A stretch of 6,433 nt of DNA from positions 1 through 6,433 of the forward strand of contig JANPGC010000193.1 in assembly GCA_031423755.1 (NCBI GenBank), written 5' to 3'. Made by a program: the position numbers and the translations under genes. Below are positions 1-6,170 of the stretch, one piece after another (the stretch's first letter is position 1; each line of letters begins with the position of its first letter). The notes beneath the pieces were generated by a model. That model ran no database searches. It worked only from the letters and a program-made list of their open reading frames with translations, and was not told the DNA's origin. This DNA is from JANMEX01 sp031423755. GTDB taxonomy: Bacteria > Pseudomonadota > Alphaproteobacteria > Rhizobiales > Rhizobiaceae.

Positions 1-18
1 GCTGCTCTGTGGAGACAA

Positions 19-49
19 TCGAGGCAAACGCGCTGTGCATTGCCTGCGA
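19..49. promoter_or_regulatory. Inverted repeat upstream of the TetR gene, possible operator
   Basis: AGGCAA (22-27) and TTGCCT (40-45) are perfect 6-bp inverted arms around a 12-nt spacer. They extend outward as TCG (19-21) and CGA (47-49) if one base (G46) is bulged. The repeat lies 40-70 nt before the chosen start of the TetR gene. Such regulators commonly bind palindromes in their own promoter region, so an operator is plausible. The spacer is long for a typical TetR site and the arms are short, so chance occurrence in GC-rich DNA is a real alternative. Confidence 0.25.
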
Positions 50-53
50 GGGC

Positions 54-76
54 GGGCCGACTTGTCTGACCGGCCC
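54..76. promoter_or_regulatory. Inverted repeat next to the TetR start codon, possible operator
   Basis: GGGCCG (54-59) and CGGCCC (71-76) are perfect 6-bp inverted arms around an 11-nt spacer that itself has near-symmetric ends (ACTTG, CTGAC). The 23-bp length and the position, ending 12 nt before the ATG at 89, suit an autoregulatory TetR-family site or a leader hairpin. No convincing -35/-10 pair is visible nearby, and GC-only arms arise easily by chance in this genome. Confidence 0.28.
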
Positions 77-88
77 TGTGTGGCGGGC

Positions 89-733
89 ATGAGCGCAGTC
101 CGCAAACCTTTCCGGCGCGAAGGCGAGGACTTGCGCCGCCGTGCGCTCGTTGAAGCGACACTTACATGCATTGCAACGCTCGGGATGGAGGGAACGACGG
201 TGCGTGAAATTGCCATCAAGGCAGGCGTCACAGCTGGCCTCATCCGGCACTATTTCTCATCCAAGGATGAGCTCGTGCTTGCCGCCTACTCCCATTACGT
301 GGACCAGATGGCCAGCCAATCGCGAGACGCTGTCAACATAGCGCGGCCTGATCCGCTGTCGCAATTGGCGGCATTTGTGCGCGCGAACCTCAGCGAGCCG
401 GTTGTTGACCAGACAAATCTGGCCCTCTGGGCAGGCTTCATCAAAACCGTGCGCACCAGCCCGGCGATGGGCGCAATTCATCTGGGCGGCTACAATGGCT
501 ATCGCGCGGACGCGGAAACGCTGATCAGTGCGGCCTTCGCCGACGTGAAGCGCGAAACGACGCCCAAGGACCTGCGCCGCCTCGGCATCGCGCTCAACGC
601 CATCATCGACGGGCTTTGGCTAGAAGGGTCGATGGCCCCCGGCGAATTTGCCGATGGCGAGCTGAGCACAATCGGCATTGCGTCAGTGTCCGCTCTGCTC
701 GGTCTGAACCTTGAGAATGCAGGACGGGCATAA
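89..733 (+). CDS. TetR/AcrR-family transcriptional regulator, BetI-like
   Basis: A one-component DNA-binding regulator of 214 residues, the usual size for the family. The N-terminal helix-turn-helix domain spans roughly residues 14-63; the segment TTVREIAIKAGV (36-47) followed by LIRHYFSSKDEL (51-62) is a classic TetR recognition region. The rest is an all-helical ligand-binding and dimerisation domain, and ALNAIIDGLWLEG (168-180) closely resembles the C-terminal motif of BetI, the choline-responsive repressor. The frame is also open from a GTG at 35, but the extra 18 residues do not look like family sequence and would place both upstream inverted repeats inside the gene, so the ATG at 89 is preferred; its ribosome site is weak (GGCGGG, 82-87). 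The gene ends 2 nt before the aminotransferase gene, so it is the first gene of the operon and the likely regulator of it. The ligand is unknown. Being BetI-like does not make it a betaine regulator, since no choline genes are present. Confidence 0.88.
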   Translation: MSAVRKPFRREGEDLRRRALVEATLTCIATLGMEGTTVREIAIKAGVTAGLIRHYFSSKDELVLAAYSHYVDQMASQSRDAVNIARPDPLSQLAAFVRANLSEPVVDQTNLALWAGFIKTVRTSPAMGAIHLGGYNGYRADAETLISAAFADVKRETTPKDLRRLGIALNAIIDGLWLEGSMAPGEFADGELSTIGIASVSALLGLNLENAGRA

Positions 734-735
734 GC

Positions 736-1911
736 ATGCATTACGCTTCAATCACCAGCCGCCTGCACGGGCTTGGCAGCGACAAGTGGCATGTTCACAT
801 CAAGGCCAAGGATCTTCGGCGGCAGGGCAAACCGGTCATCATGCTGACCATCGGCGAGCCTGACATTGCGGTTTCAGACGAGTTGATGGCCGTTCTCGAG
901 CGCTCGATGCGTGCCGGGCGGACCGGCTATTCCAATGGTCGCGGCGAGCCTTCTGTGCTGAATGCGCTTTCGGCGAAATACTCGAAGCGCGCTGGCAAGC
1001 CGGTCGGACCGGATAATTTCGTCTGCTTTCCCGGAACGCAAACGGCGCTTTTTGCCGTGATGACTGCGCTTGTTGAGACTGGCGACGACGTTCTTGTCGG
1101 CGATCCGCTCTATGCGACCTATGACGGCATTATCCGCTCGACTGGCGCGCACCGGATTTCCGTGCCGCTCGATCCGGACAATGGGTTCAGACTGCGGGCG
1201 GCAGACCTTGAAAAGGCGATCACGCCGAACGCGCGCGTGCTGCTTCTCAACACGCCGCACAACCCGACGGGCGCGGTGCTGTCGCAGGAGGAAATCAGCG
1301 AAATCGGCGAGGTTTGCGAACGGCACGGCCTGTGGATTGTTTCTGACGAGGTCTACGAGGATTTGATTTTTGACGGCGTGTTTGCCTCGCCGTTTGATGA
1401 CCCGCGTCTGGCCGGGCGTACTGTTGCAGTGTCCTCAATTTCCAAATCCCATGCCGCGACCGGTTTTCGCAGCGGCTGGTGCGTGGGGCCGGAAGAGTTC
1501 TGCACGCGGCTTTTGCCACTGGCGGAATCAATGCTTTTCGGCAATCAGCCCTTCATCGCCGATATGACCGCCCACGCGGTTTCGCAGCCTTCGATGGCGG
1601 CGCAACAGATGCGCGAGGCGTTCAGCAGGCGGGCCGGAATAATCATTCAAGAACTGTCATCTGTTGCTTCAATCATTTGCCATCGACCGCAGGCCGGCAT
1701 GTTTCTTTTGGCTGACGTGCGCGACACAGGCCTGTCCGGCGAGGAATTTGCACTTCGGTTACTCGATGAAGAGCAGGTCGCCGTCATGCCGGGCGAGGCT
1801 TTCGGCGAGCAGATCAACGGGTTTGTGCGCATCAGCCTGACGGTGCCGGACGAGACCATCAGACAGGCGTGCGAGCGAATTCGCAACTTTACGGCACGGC
1901 TGGAGCGCTGA
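736..1911 (+). CDS. aruH: PLP-dependent class I/II aminotransferase, probable arginine--pyruvate transaminase (AruH-like)
   Basis: A fold-type I aminotransferase of 391 residues, full length for the family and close to the roughly 393 residues of Pseudomonas AruH. Visible family motifs are NTPHNPTGA (172-180, Asn176 contacting PLP), SDEVYEDLIFDG (203-214, Asp204 and Tyr207), SSISKSHAATGFRSGW (233-248, Lys237 as the Schiff-base lysine) and the substrate carboxylate-binding Arg365 in FVRISL. The start MHYASITSRL, the SKSHA-TG-R-GW-VGP block and the GMF-DVR-TGLS region (321-334) resemble AruH as I recall it. The predicted cytosolic reaction is L-arginine + pyruvate to 2-ketoarginine (5-guanidino-2-oxopentanoate) + alanine. 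The start follows the regulator's stop by 2 nt, with AGGA at 721-724 as ribosome site. The following gene, 4 nt on, is the matching decarboxylase, which is the strongest support for the substrate. Family membership is near certain; arginine specificity is inferred from similarity and pairing, and another basic or neutral amino acid remains possible. Confidence 0.85.
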   Translation: MHYASITSRLHGLGSDKWHVHIKAKDLRRQGKPVIMLTIGEPDIAVSDELMAVLERSMRAGRTGYSNGRGEPSVLNALSAKYSKRAGKPVGPDNFVCFPGTQTALFAVMTALVETGDDVLVGDPLYATYDGIIRSTGAHRISVPLDPDNGFRLRAADLEKAITPNARVLLLNTPHNPTGAVLSQEEISEIGEVCERHGLWIVSDEVYEDLIFDGVFASPFDDPRLAGRTVAVSSISKSHAATGFRSGWCVGPEEFCTRLLPLAESMLFGNQPFIADMTAHAVSQPSMAAQQMREAFSRRAGIIIQELSSVASIICHRPQAGMFLLADVRDTGLSGEEFALRLLDEEQVAVMPGEAFGEQINGFVRISLTVPDETIRQACERIRNFTARLER

Positions 1912-1915
1912 GATC

Positions 1916-3520
1916 ATGACGCACAAAACCGTCGGCGAACACCTGGTCGAGCTGCTTGAAGCGCATGGTGTCGACACCGTCTTCGGCATTCCTGGCGTGC
2001 ACACGATTGAGCTCTATCGCGGACTCGGCTCCTCAAAAATCCGTCACATCACACCACGCCATGAACAAGGCGCCGGCTTCATGGCCGATGGCTATGCGCG
2101 TGCCAGCGGCAAGCCGGGTGTCGTGTTCGTCATCACCGGCCCCGGCCTCACCAACACCATCACCGCCATGGCGCAGGCGCGGCTGGATTCGGTGCCGATG
2201 CTGGTGATCTCCGGCGTCAACCGGCGCGACACGCTGGGCAAGAACCTCGGTTTTCTGCATGAATTGCCGGATCAGCAAAGTCTGGCCGCAGAGGCGAGCC
2301 TGTTGTCGCAGACCATTTTGAAGCCGGAGGAGCTTGAGCCCGCCCTTGCTCAAGCATTCAAGGATTTTTCCACCAAGCGGCCAGGGCCTATACATGTCGA
2401 AGTTCCGACTGACGTGATGAAGCTGCCTGCGGCACCGACAGTTGGCTTCAAGCTTCATACCACCGTCCCGGAGGTGTCAGCGGCGGCGTTGGCAAAGGCT
2501 GCACAGTTGATTGAGGCGGCAAAGTTTCCGGTGATCATTGTTGGCGGGGGAGCCCGGCATGCCGGTCCGGAAATCCTCAATCTTGCGGAATTGCTCGACG
2601 CGCCGGTCGCCCAGACGGTCAATGCGCGGGGCATTGCCTACAAGCACCCGCTCAGTGTTCCGGCCAGTCCCAGTCTTGCCGCCGTACGGGGGCTCATGGC
2701 GCAATCCGATTGCGTACTTGCGATCGGCACAGAATTTGGCGAAACCGACTATGACATGTATGCCAACGGAGATTTCCCGAAGCTGAAGTCTGTGATCCGG
2801 ATAGACATCGACGCGGCGCAAATCATGCGGCGGCCACATGCGATTGGCTTGAACGGCGATGCCAGGCAGGTTGTCACCGCGCTACTGTCCACGCTTGGGC
2901 AACGCGCGCCATCCACCGGCGCAGCCCGTGCGGCAGAAGCCCGCGATGCCGCAAAAGAGGAGATCGGGCCACGTCTGAGGACGCACCTTGAGGTCGTGAA
3001 GACCATCCGCGACACGTTGCCAAATGCGTTGATTGTCGGCGATTCAACGCAGCCCGTCTACGCAGCCAACCTGTACTACGACCATGACCGTCCGTTTGGC
3101 TGGTTCAACTCGGCGACCGGATTCGGCGCGCTCGGCTATGCCGCGCCTGCTTCCATCGGCGCGCAGCTCGGCGCTCCCGGCTCCACTGTGGTTTGCCTGA
3201 CAGGGGACGGCGGTTTGCAGTTTTCGCTCGCAGAGCTTGGGTCAGCGGCAGACATTGGCGCACCGATCATTTTCGTGGTCTGGAACAACAATGGCTATCA
3301 GGAAATCGAGACATCCATGGTTGAGGCGGGCATCAAGCCTGTCGGCGTGACGCCATCGGCGCCGGACTTTGCTGCGGTCGCAAATGCTTATGGCATCGCG
3401 GCTTCGAGGCCAAAATCACTTGGCGAATTTGCGCAAGCATTAAGGACGGCGCAGGACGGCAAAGCGCCATATTTGATCTGCCTCGACGAAAGCGTCGCCG
3501 AGGGCACCGCGCGCTCGTGA
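1916..3520 (+). CDS. aruI: Thiamine diphosphate-dependent 2-oxo-acid decarboxylase, probable 5-guanidino-2-oxopentanoate decarboxylase (AruI-like)
   Basis: A 534-residue enzyme of the acetolactate synthase/pyruvate decarboxylase superfamily with all three domains. The N-terminal pyrimidine-binding domain (about 1-170) carries GVDTVFGIPGVHT (18-30) and PRHEQGAGFMADGYAR (47-62), with Glu50 as the conserved catalytic glutamate that activates the cofactor. A central domain (about 190-325) follows, then the diphosphate-binding domain (about 365-525) with the metal/ThDP motif starting GDGG (430-433) and ending NNN (457-459). The likely reaction is 2-ketoarginine to 4-guanidinobutyraldehyde + CO2, step two of the arginine transaminase route. 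The gene starts 4 nt after the aminotransferase, with GGAG at 1902-1905 as ribosome site, so the two are almost surely co-translated. General annotation pipelines may call such proteins acetolactate synthase large subunit; no small regulatory subunit gene lies nearby, which argues against branched-chain amino acid synthesis. Superfamily is certain; the exact substrate rests on the gene pairing and recalled resemblance to AruI. Confidence 0.85.
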   Translation: MTHKTVGEHLVELLEAHGVDTVFGIPGVHTIELYRGLGSSKIRHITPRHEQGAGFMADGYARASGKPGVVFVITGPGLTNTITAMAQARLDSVPMLVISGVNRRDTLGKNLGFLHELPDQQSLAAEASLLSQTILKPEELEPALAQAFKDFSTKRPGPIHVEVPTDVMKLPAAPTVGFKLHTTVPEVSAAALAKAAQLIEAAKFPVIIVGGGARHAGPEILNLAELLDAPVAQTVNARGIAYKHPLSVPASPSLAAVRGLMAQSDCVLAIGTEFGETDYDMYANGDFPKLKSVIRIDIDAAQIMRRPHAIGLNGDARQVVTALLSTLGQRAPSTGAARAAEARDAAKEEIGPRLRTHLEVVKTIRDTLPNALIVGDSTQPVYAANLYYDHDRPFGWFNSATGFGALGYAAPASIGAQLGAPGSTVVCLTGDGGLQFSLAELGSAADIGAPIIFVVWNNNGYQEIETSMVEAGIKPVGVTPSAPDFAAVANAYGIAASRPKSLGEFAQALRTAQDGKAPYLICLDESVAEGTARS

Positions 3521-3615
3521 TCCACTTTGATTGGGAAGTCTTGTCGCGCCCCCTTGCGCGCGCGCCAAAAGCCGGACCAGTATGCGCCAAGGCAAATCAA
3601 TTTTGAAAAGCCTGG

Positions 3616-3637
3616 TGGCCGAACGGGAAATCGGCCA
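3616..3637 (+). promoter_or_regulatory. Short hairpin in the maeB leader
   Basis: TGGCCGA (3616-3622) and TCGGCCA (3631-3637) are perfect 7-bp inverted arms around an 8-nt loop, ending 10 nt before the Shine-Dalgarno sequence of maeB. It has no following T-run, so it is not an intrinsic terminator. It could be an mRNA leader structure or an operator for a dimeric regulator. The rest of the 3521-3657 gap holds a weaker bulged stem (3552-3559 with 3584-3592) and no promoter I can defend. Confidence 0.3.
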
Positions 3638-3647
3638 TCGCATAGCC

Positions 3648-3653
3648 GGAGGA
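3648..3653 (+). promoter_or_regulatory. Strong Shine-Dalgarno sequence of maeB
   Basis: GGAGGA lies 4 nt before the ATG at 3658. It is the best ribosome site in the window and fixes the maeB start, which also matches the usual N-terminus of the family. Confidence 0.75.
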
Positions 3654-3657
3654 AACT

Positions 3658-5937
3658 ATGTCTGTAAAATCACCGGGTTCCGATACGCTCCGGCAGGAGG
3701 CACTGGACTATCACGAGTATCCAAGGCCCGGCAAACTGGAGATTCGCGCGACAAAGCCGATGACGACGGGCCGCGACCTTGCCCGCGCCTATTCGCCGGG
3801 CGTTGCGGAAGCCTGTCTCGAGATCGAGAAAAATCCTGCTGATGCCGTGCGTTACACGGCCAAAGGCAACCTTGTCGCGGTTATCTCCAACGGCACGGCG
3901 GTGCTTGGCCTCGGTGATCTCGGTGCGCTGGCATCCAAGCCGGTGATGGAAGGCAAGGCGGTCCTGTTCAAGAAATTTGCCAACGTCGATTGCTTTGATA
4001 TCGAAGTGAACGAAACCGACCCGGTGAAGCTCGCGGAAATCGTCATCAAGCTGGAGCCGACCTTCGGTGCGATCAATCTTGAGGACATCAAGGCACCGGA
4101 GTGCTTCATCGTCGAGCGCATCTGCAAGGAGCAGATGAACATTCCGGTGTTCCATGACGACCAGCATGGAATGGCTATTGTCGCCGCAGCCGCCGCGTCC
4201 AATGCACTCCGGGTGGCTGGCAAGAAGATCGGAGACATCCGCGTGGTGGCGCTTGGCGCGGGTGCGGCCGGCATCGCATGCCTGAAGATGCTGAAGGTCA
4301 TGGGCGTGCGGCCCGAAAACATCCTGATGCTTGATTCCAAAGGCGTGGTGCACACGTCGCGCAACAATCTCACTGAGGAAAAGGTTGAGTTCGCGCAAAA
4401 CACGCACCTGCGCACCCTCGATGAGGCGCTTGTCGGCGCGGACCTGTTTCTGGGCGTGTCCGGCCCCGGCCTGCTGACGGCTGAAATGGTCTCCAAGATG
4501 GCCAAGACTCCGATCATCTTCGCTCTGGCCAATCCGACGCCGGAAATCATGCCCGACGAGGCGCGGCGCGGCGCGGCGGATGCGCTGATTGCCACGGGGC
4601 GCTCGGACTTTCCCAATCAGGTCAACAACGTCCTGTGCTTCCCGTTCATTTTCCGCGGCGCGCTGGATGTCGGTGCGACGCAGATCAATGATGCGATGAA
4701 GCTTGCCTGCGTCGAAGCCATTGCCGGTCTTGCCCGCAAGACGGCCTCGGCCGAGCTTGGCCAAGCCTATCAGGGCGAGCGCCTGTCGTTCGGCGCGGAC
4801 TATCTGATCCCCAAGCCGTTCGATCCGCGCCTGCTGCCAACCATCGCCCTTGCTGTCGCCAAGGCGGCGATGGAGTCCGGCGTTGCGACGCGGCCGGTTG
4901 ATCTGGAAGTTTACGAGCGCAGCCTGCAGGGTCAGGTGTTCAAATCGTTCGGCGTCATGCGTCGGGTGTTTGAAACGGCAAGGGCAGCAAAGCGCCGGAT
5001 CGTTTTTGCAGAGGGCGAGGATGAGCGGGTGCTGCGCACGGCGCAGGCGATGCGCGAGGATCTCGGCGTGTCGCCGATCCTGATCGGGCGTCCGGAAGTC
5101 GTCGACAGCCGCATTGAGCGCGAGGGTTTGAAGCTGGTGCGCGGCCAGGATTTTGATCTGGTCAACCCGGAGAATGACCCGCGCTACCGCGATTACTGGA
5201 TGAGCTATCACGCGCTTATGCGTCGCCGTGGCGTGTCGCCGGATTTGGCGAAGTCCGTGCTGCGCTCCAACTCGACGGCCATTGCCGCAGTCATGGTGCA
5301 TCGCGGCGAGGCTGATTCGATGATCTGCGGCACCTTTGGCGAATACCGCTGGCATCTGAATTCAGTCACTCAAGTGCTGGCCGACGCCGACCATCATCCG
5401 GTGGCGGCACTTTCGCTGATTATCCTCGAAAGCGGACCGCTGTTTATCGCGGACACTCAGGTGCATCTTGATCCAGATGGAGCTCAATTGGCTGACACAA
5501 CTGTTGCCGCCGCGCGTCATGTTCGCCGCTTTGGCATTGAGCCGAAGATTGCGCTCTGCACCCGCTCGCAGTTCGGCAACCTTGACAACCCGACCGGACG
5601 GGCATCGCGCGATGCGCTGGCGATCCTCGACAGCATGGAGTTGAACTTCGAGTATGAGGGCGAGATGAACATCGACACCGCGCTGGAGCCGGAGTTGCGC
5701 GAGCGCCTGTTCCCGGATGGCCGTCTCAAGGGCCGCGCCAACACTCTGATCTTCGCTGATACCGAAGCGGCCAGTGCGACTCGCAACGTCTTGAAGTCAA
5801 TTGCCGGCGGGCTTGAAGTCGGGCCGGTGCTGATGGGCATGGGCAACCGCGCCCACATCGTCACGCCGTCCATCACCACGCGCGGGCTTTTGAACATTGC
5901 CGCATTGGCTGGGTCGGAGGTTGCCAGCTACGGATGA
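3658..5937 (+). CDS. maeB: Hybrid malic enzyme (malate dehydrogenase, oxaloacetate-decarboxylating) with C-terminal phosphotransacetylase-like domain
   Basis: Converts malate to pyruvate + CO2 with reduction of NADP or NAD, feeding pyruvate and reducing power from the TCA cycle in the cytosol. At 759 residues it has the length of the large bacterial MaeB/TME type. The N-terminal catalytic domain has Tyr45 in AYSPGVA, Lys100 in KPVMEGKA, and the likely metal ligands Glu142-Asp143 (LEDI) and Asp168 (FHDDQHG). The Rossmann domain has GAGAAG (200-205), and ANPTPEIMPDEA (291-302) is the conserved malic enzyme segment. A linker leads to a phosphotransacetylase-like domain from about 430 to the end, opening with FAEGEDERVLRTA (450-462). 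In characterised hybrid malic enzymes this tail is not a working phosphotransacetylase but binds acetyl-CoA as allosteric inhibitor. NADP versus NAD preference (rhizobial TME versus DME) cannot be read with confidence. The gene follows the aru-like operon after 137 nt without a clear terminator, so read-through is possible, but its own ribosome site and housekeeping role suggest independent expression. Confidence 0.95.
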   Translation: MSVKSPGSDTLRQEALDYHEYPRPGKLEIRATKPMTTGRDLARAYSPGVAEACLEIEKNPADAVRYTAKGNLVAVISNGTAVLGLGDLGALASKPVMEGKAVLFKKFANVDCFDIEVNETDPVKLAEIVIKLEPTFGAINLEDIKAPECFIVERICKEQMNIPVFHDDQHGMAIVAAAAASNALRVAGKKIGDIRVVALGAGAAGIACLKMLKVMGVRPENILMLDSKGVVHTSRNNLTEEKVEFAQNTHLRTLDEALVGADLFLGVSGPGLLTAEMVSKMAKTPIIFALANPTPEIMPDEARRGAADALIATGRSDFPNQVNNVLCFPFIFRGALDVGATQINDAMKLACVEAIAGLARKTASAELGQAYQGERLSFGADYLIPKPFDPRLLPTIALAVAKAAMESGVATRPVDLEVYERSLQGQVFKSFGVMRRVFETARAAKRRIVFAEGEDERVLRTAQAMREDLGVSPILIGRPEVVDSRIEREGLKLVRGQDFDLVNPENDPRYRDYWMSYHALMRRRGVSPDLAKSVLRSNSTAIAAVMVHRGEADSMICGTFGEYRWHLNSVTQVLADADHHPVAALSLIILESGPLFIADTQVHLDPDGAQLADTTVAAARHVRRFGIEPKIALCTRSQFGNLDNPTGRASRDALAILDSMELNFEYEGEMNIDTALEPELRERLFPDGRLKGRANTLIFADTEAASATRNVLKSIAGGLEVGPVLMGMGNRAHIVTPSITTRGLLNIAALAGSEVASYG

Positions 5938-6005
5938 TATGGATCGGCTTTTGCAGTGTCGCAGTTGCAGATTGTGAACTTGCCGCTTCGCGTCTTGTGC
6001 CCGGC

Positions 6006-6170
6006 TAGAGCGTTATGACTTTAGATGGAACCACAGGCAGCGGAGGGATTTTGTGGCAAGACCAAGAAAAGAGCCCCAGGACGCATTGAAATGCGTTCAA
6101 GGGGCTTTTCGCCGGTATTGACGCAAAAGCACCCGCTGAATGTGATTCCAGCTGAAGTCATAATGCTCTA
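6006..6170. repeat. Long palindromic intergenic element with 38-bp terminal inverted repeats
   Basis: The left arm 6006-6043 and the reverse complement of the right arm 6133-6170 agree at 32 of 38 positions, counted by eye, both beginning TAGAGC and reading on as TTATGACTT. The match continues inward with small offsets: ATTTTGTGGCAAGACC (about 6048-6063) faces the complement of GGTATTGACGCAAAAG (6114-6129), and then the arms join the central hairpin at 6066-6110. The midpoint of the outer arms (6088) coincides with the hairpin loop, so the whole 165 bp is a single palindrome rather than two unrelated repeats around a terminator. Palindromic repeats with similar TAGAGC-type ends are common between genes in rhizobia and Brucella (RIME/Bru-RS-like elements); assignment to a named family is not possible here. 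The outermost TA on both sides would also fit a small non-autonomous element with TA target sites, such as an IS630-type MITE. It carries no gene. Confidence 0.8.
6066..6110 (+). terminator. Intrinsic terminator-like hairpin downstream of maeB, probably bidirectional
   Basis: GCCCC (6073-6077) pairs with GGGGC (6101-6105), and after a small asymmetric bulge GGACGCAT (6079-6086) pairs with ATGCGTTC (6091-6098) around a TGAA loop. The flanking A-rich GAAAAGA and the trailing TTTTC add further pairs and give a short U-run on the plus strand. The minus strand reads CTCTTTTCTT after the same stem, so it could also stop transcription from the right. It lies 129 nt after the maeB stop and forms the core of the larger palindrome at 6006-6170. 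The U-tract is short, so the termination efficiency is uncertain. Confidence 0.65.

Noticed and set aside
35..88. Longer TetR protein starting at GTG 35
   Set aside because: The added 18 residues do not resemble TetR N-termini, there is no Shine-Dalgarno sequence before the GTG, and the usual start of about a dozen residues before the helix-turn-helix fits the ATG at 89.
2033..2839. Minus-strand frames of 120-141 residues opposite the decarboxylase gene
   Set aside because: They overlap a complete ThDP enzyme with intact motifs, have no ribosome site or family signature, and look like codon-bias shadows.
1916..3520. Acetolactate synthase large subunit (ilvB/ilvG)
   Set aside because: The superfamily fits, but there is no small subunit gene or ilvC nearby, and the neighbour is an AruH-like transaminase; a 2-ketoarginine decarboxylase explains the context better.
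3552..3592. Terminator after the decarboxylase gene
   Set aside because: The bulged stem CCTTGCGC/GCGCCAAGG has a 24-nt loop and no T-run after it, so intrinsic termination is not supported.
3670..5355. A 561-residue open frame on the minus strand opposite maeB
   Set aside because: It is antisense to an unmistakable malic enzyme. Its composition is rich in His, Arg and Asp/Ala with no recognisable domain, as expected from reading GC-rich codons backwards.
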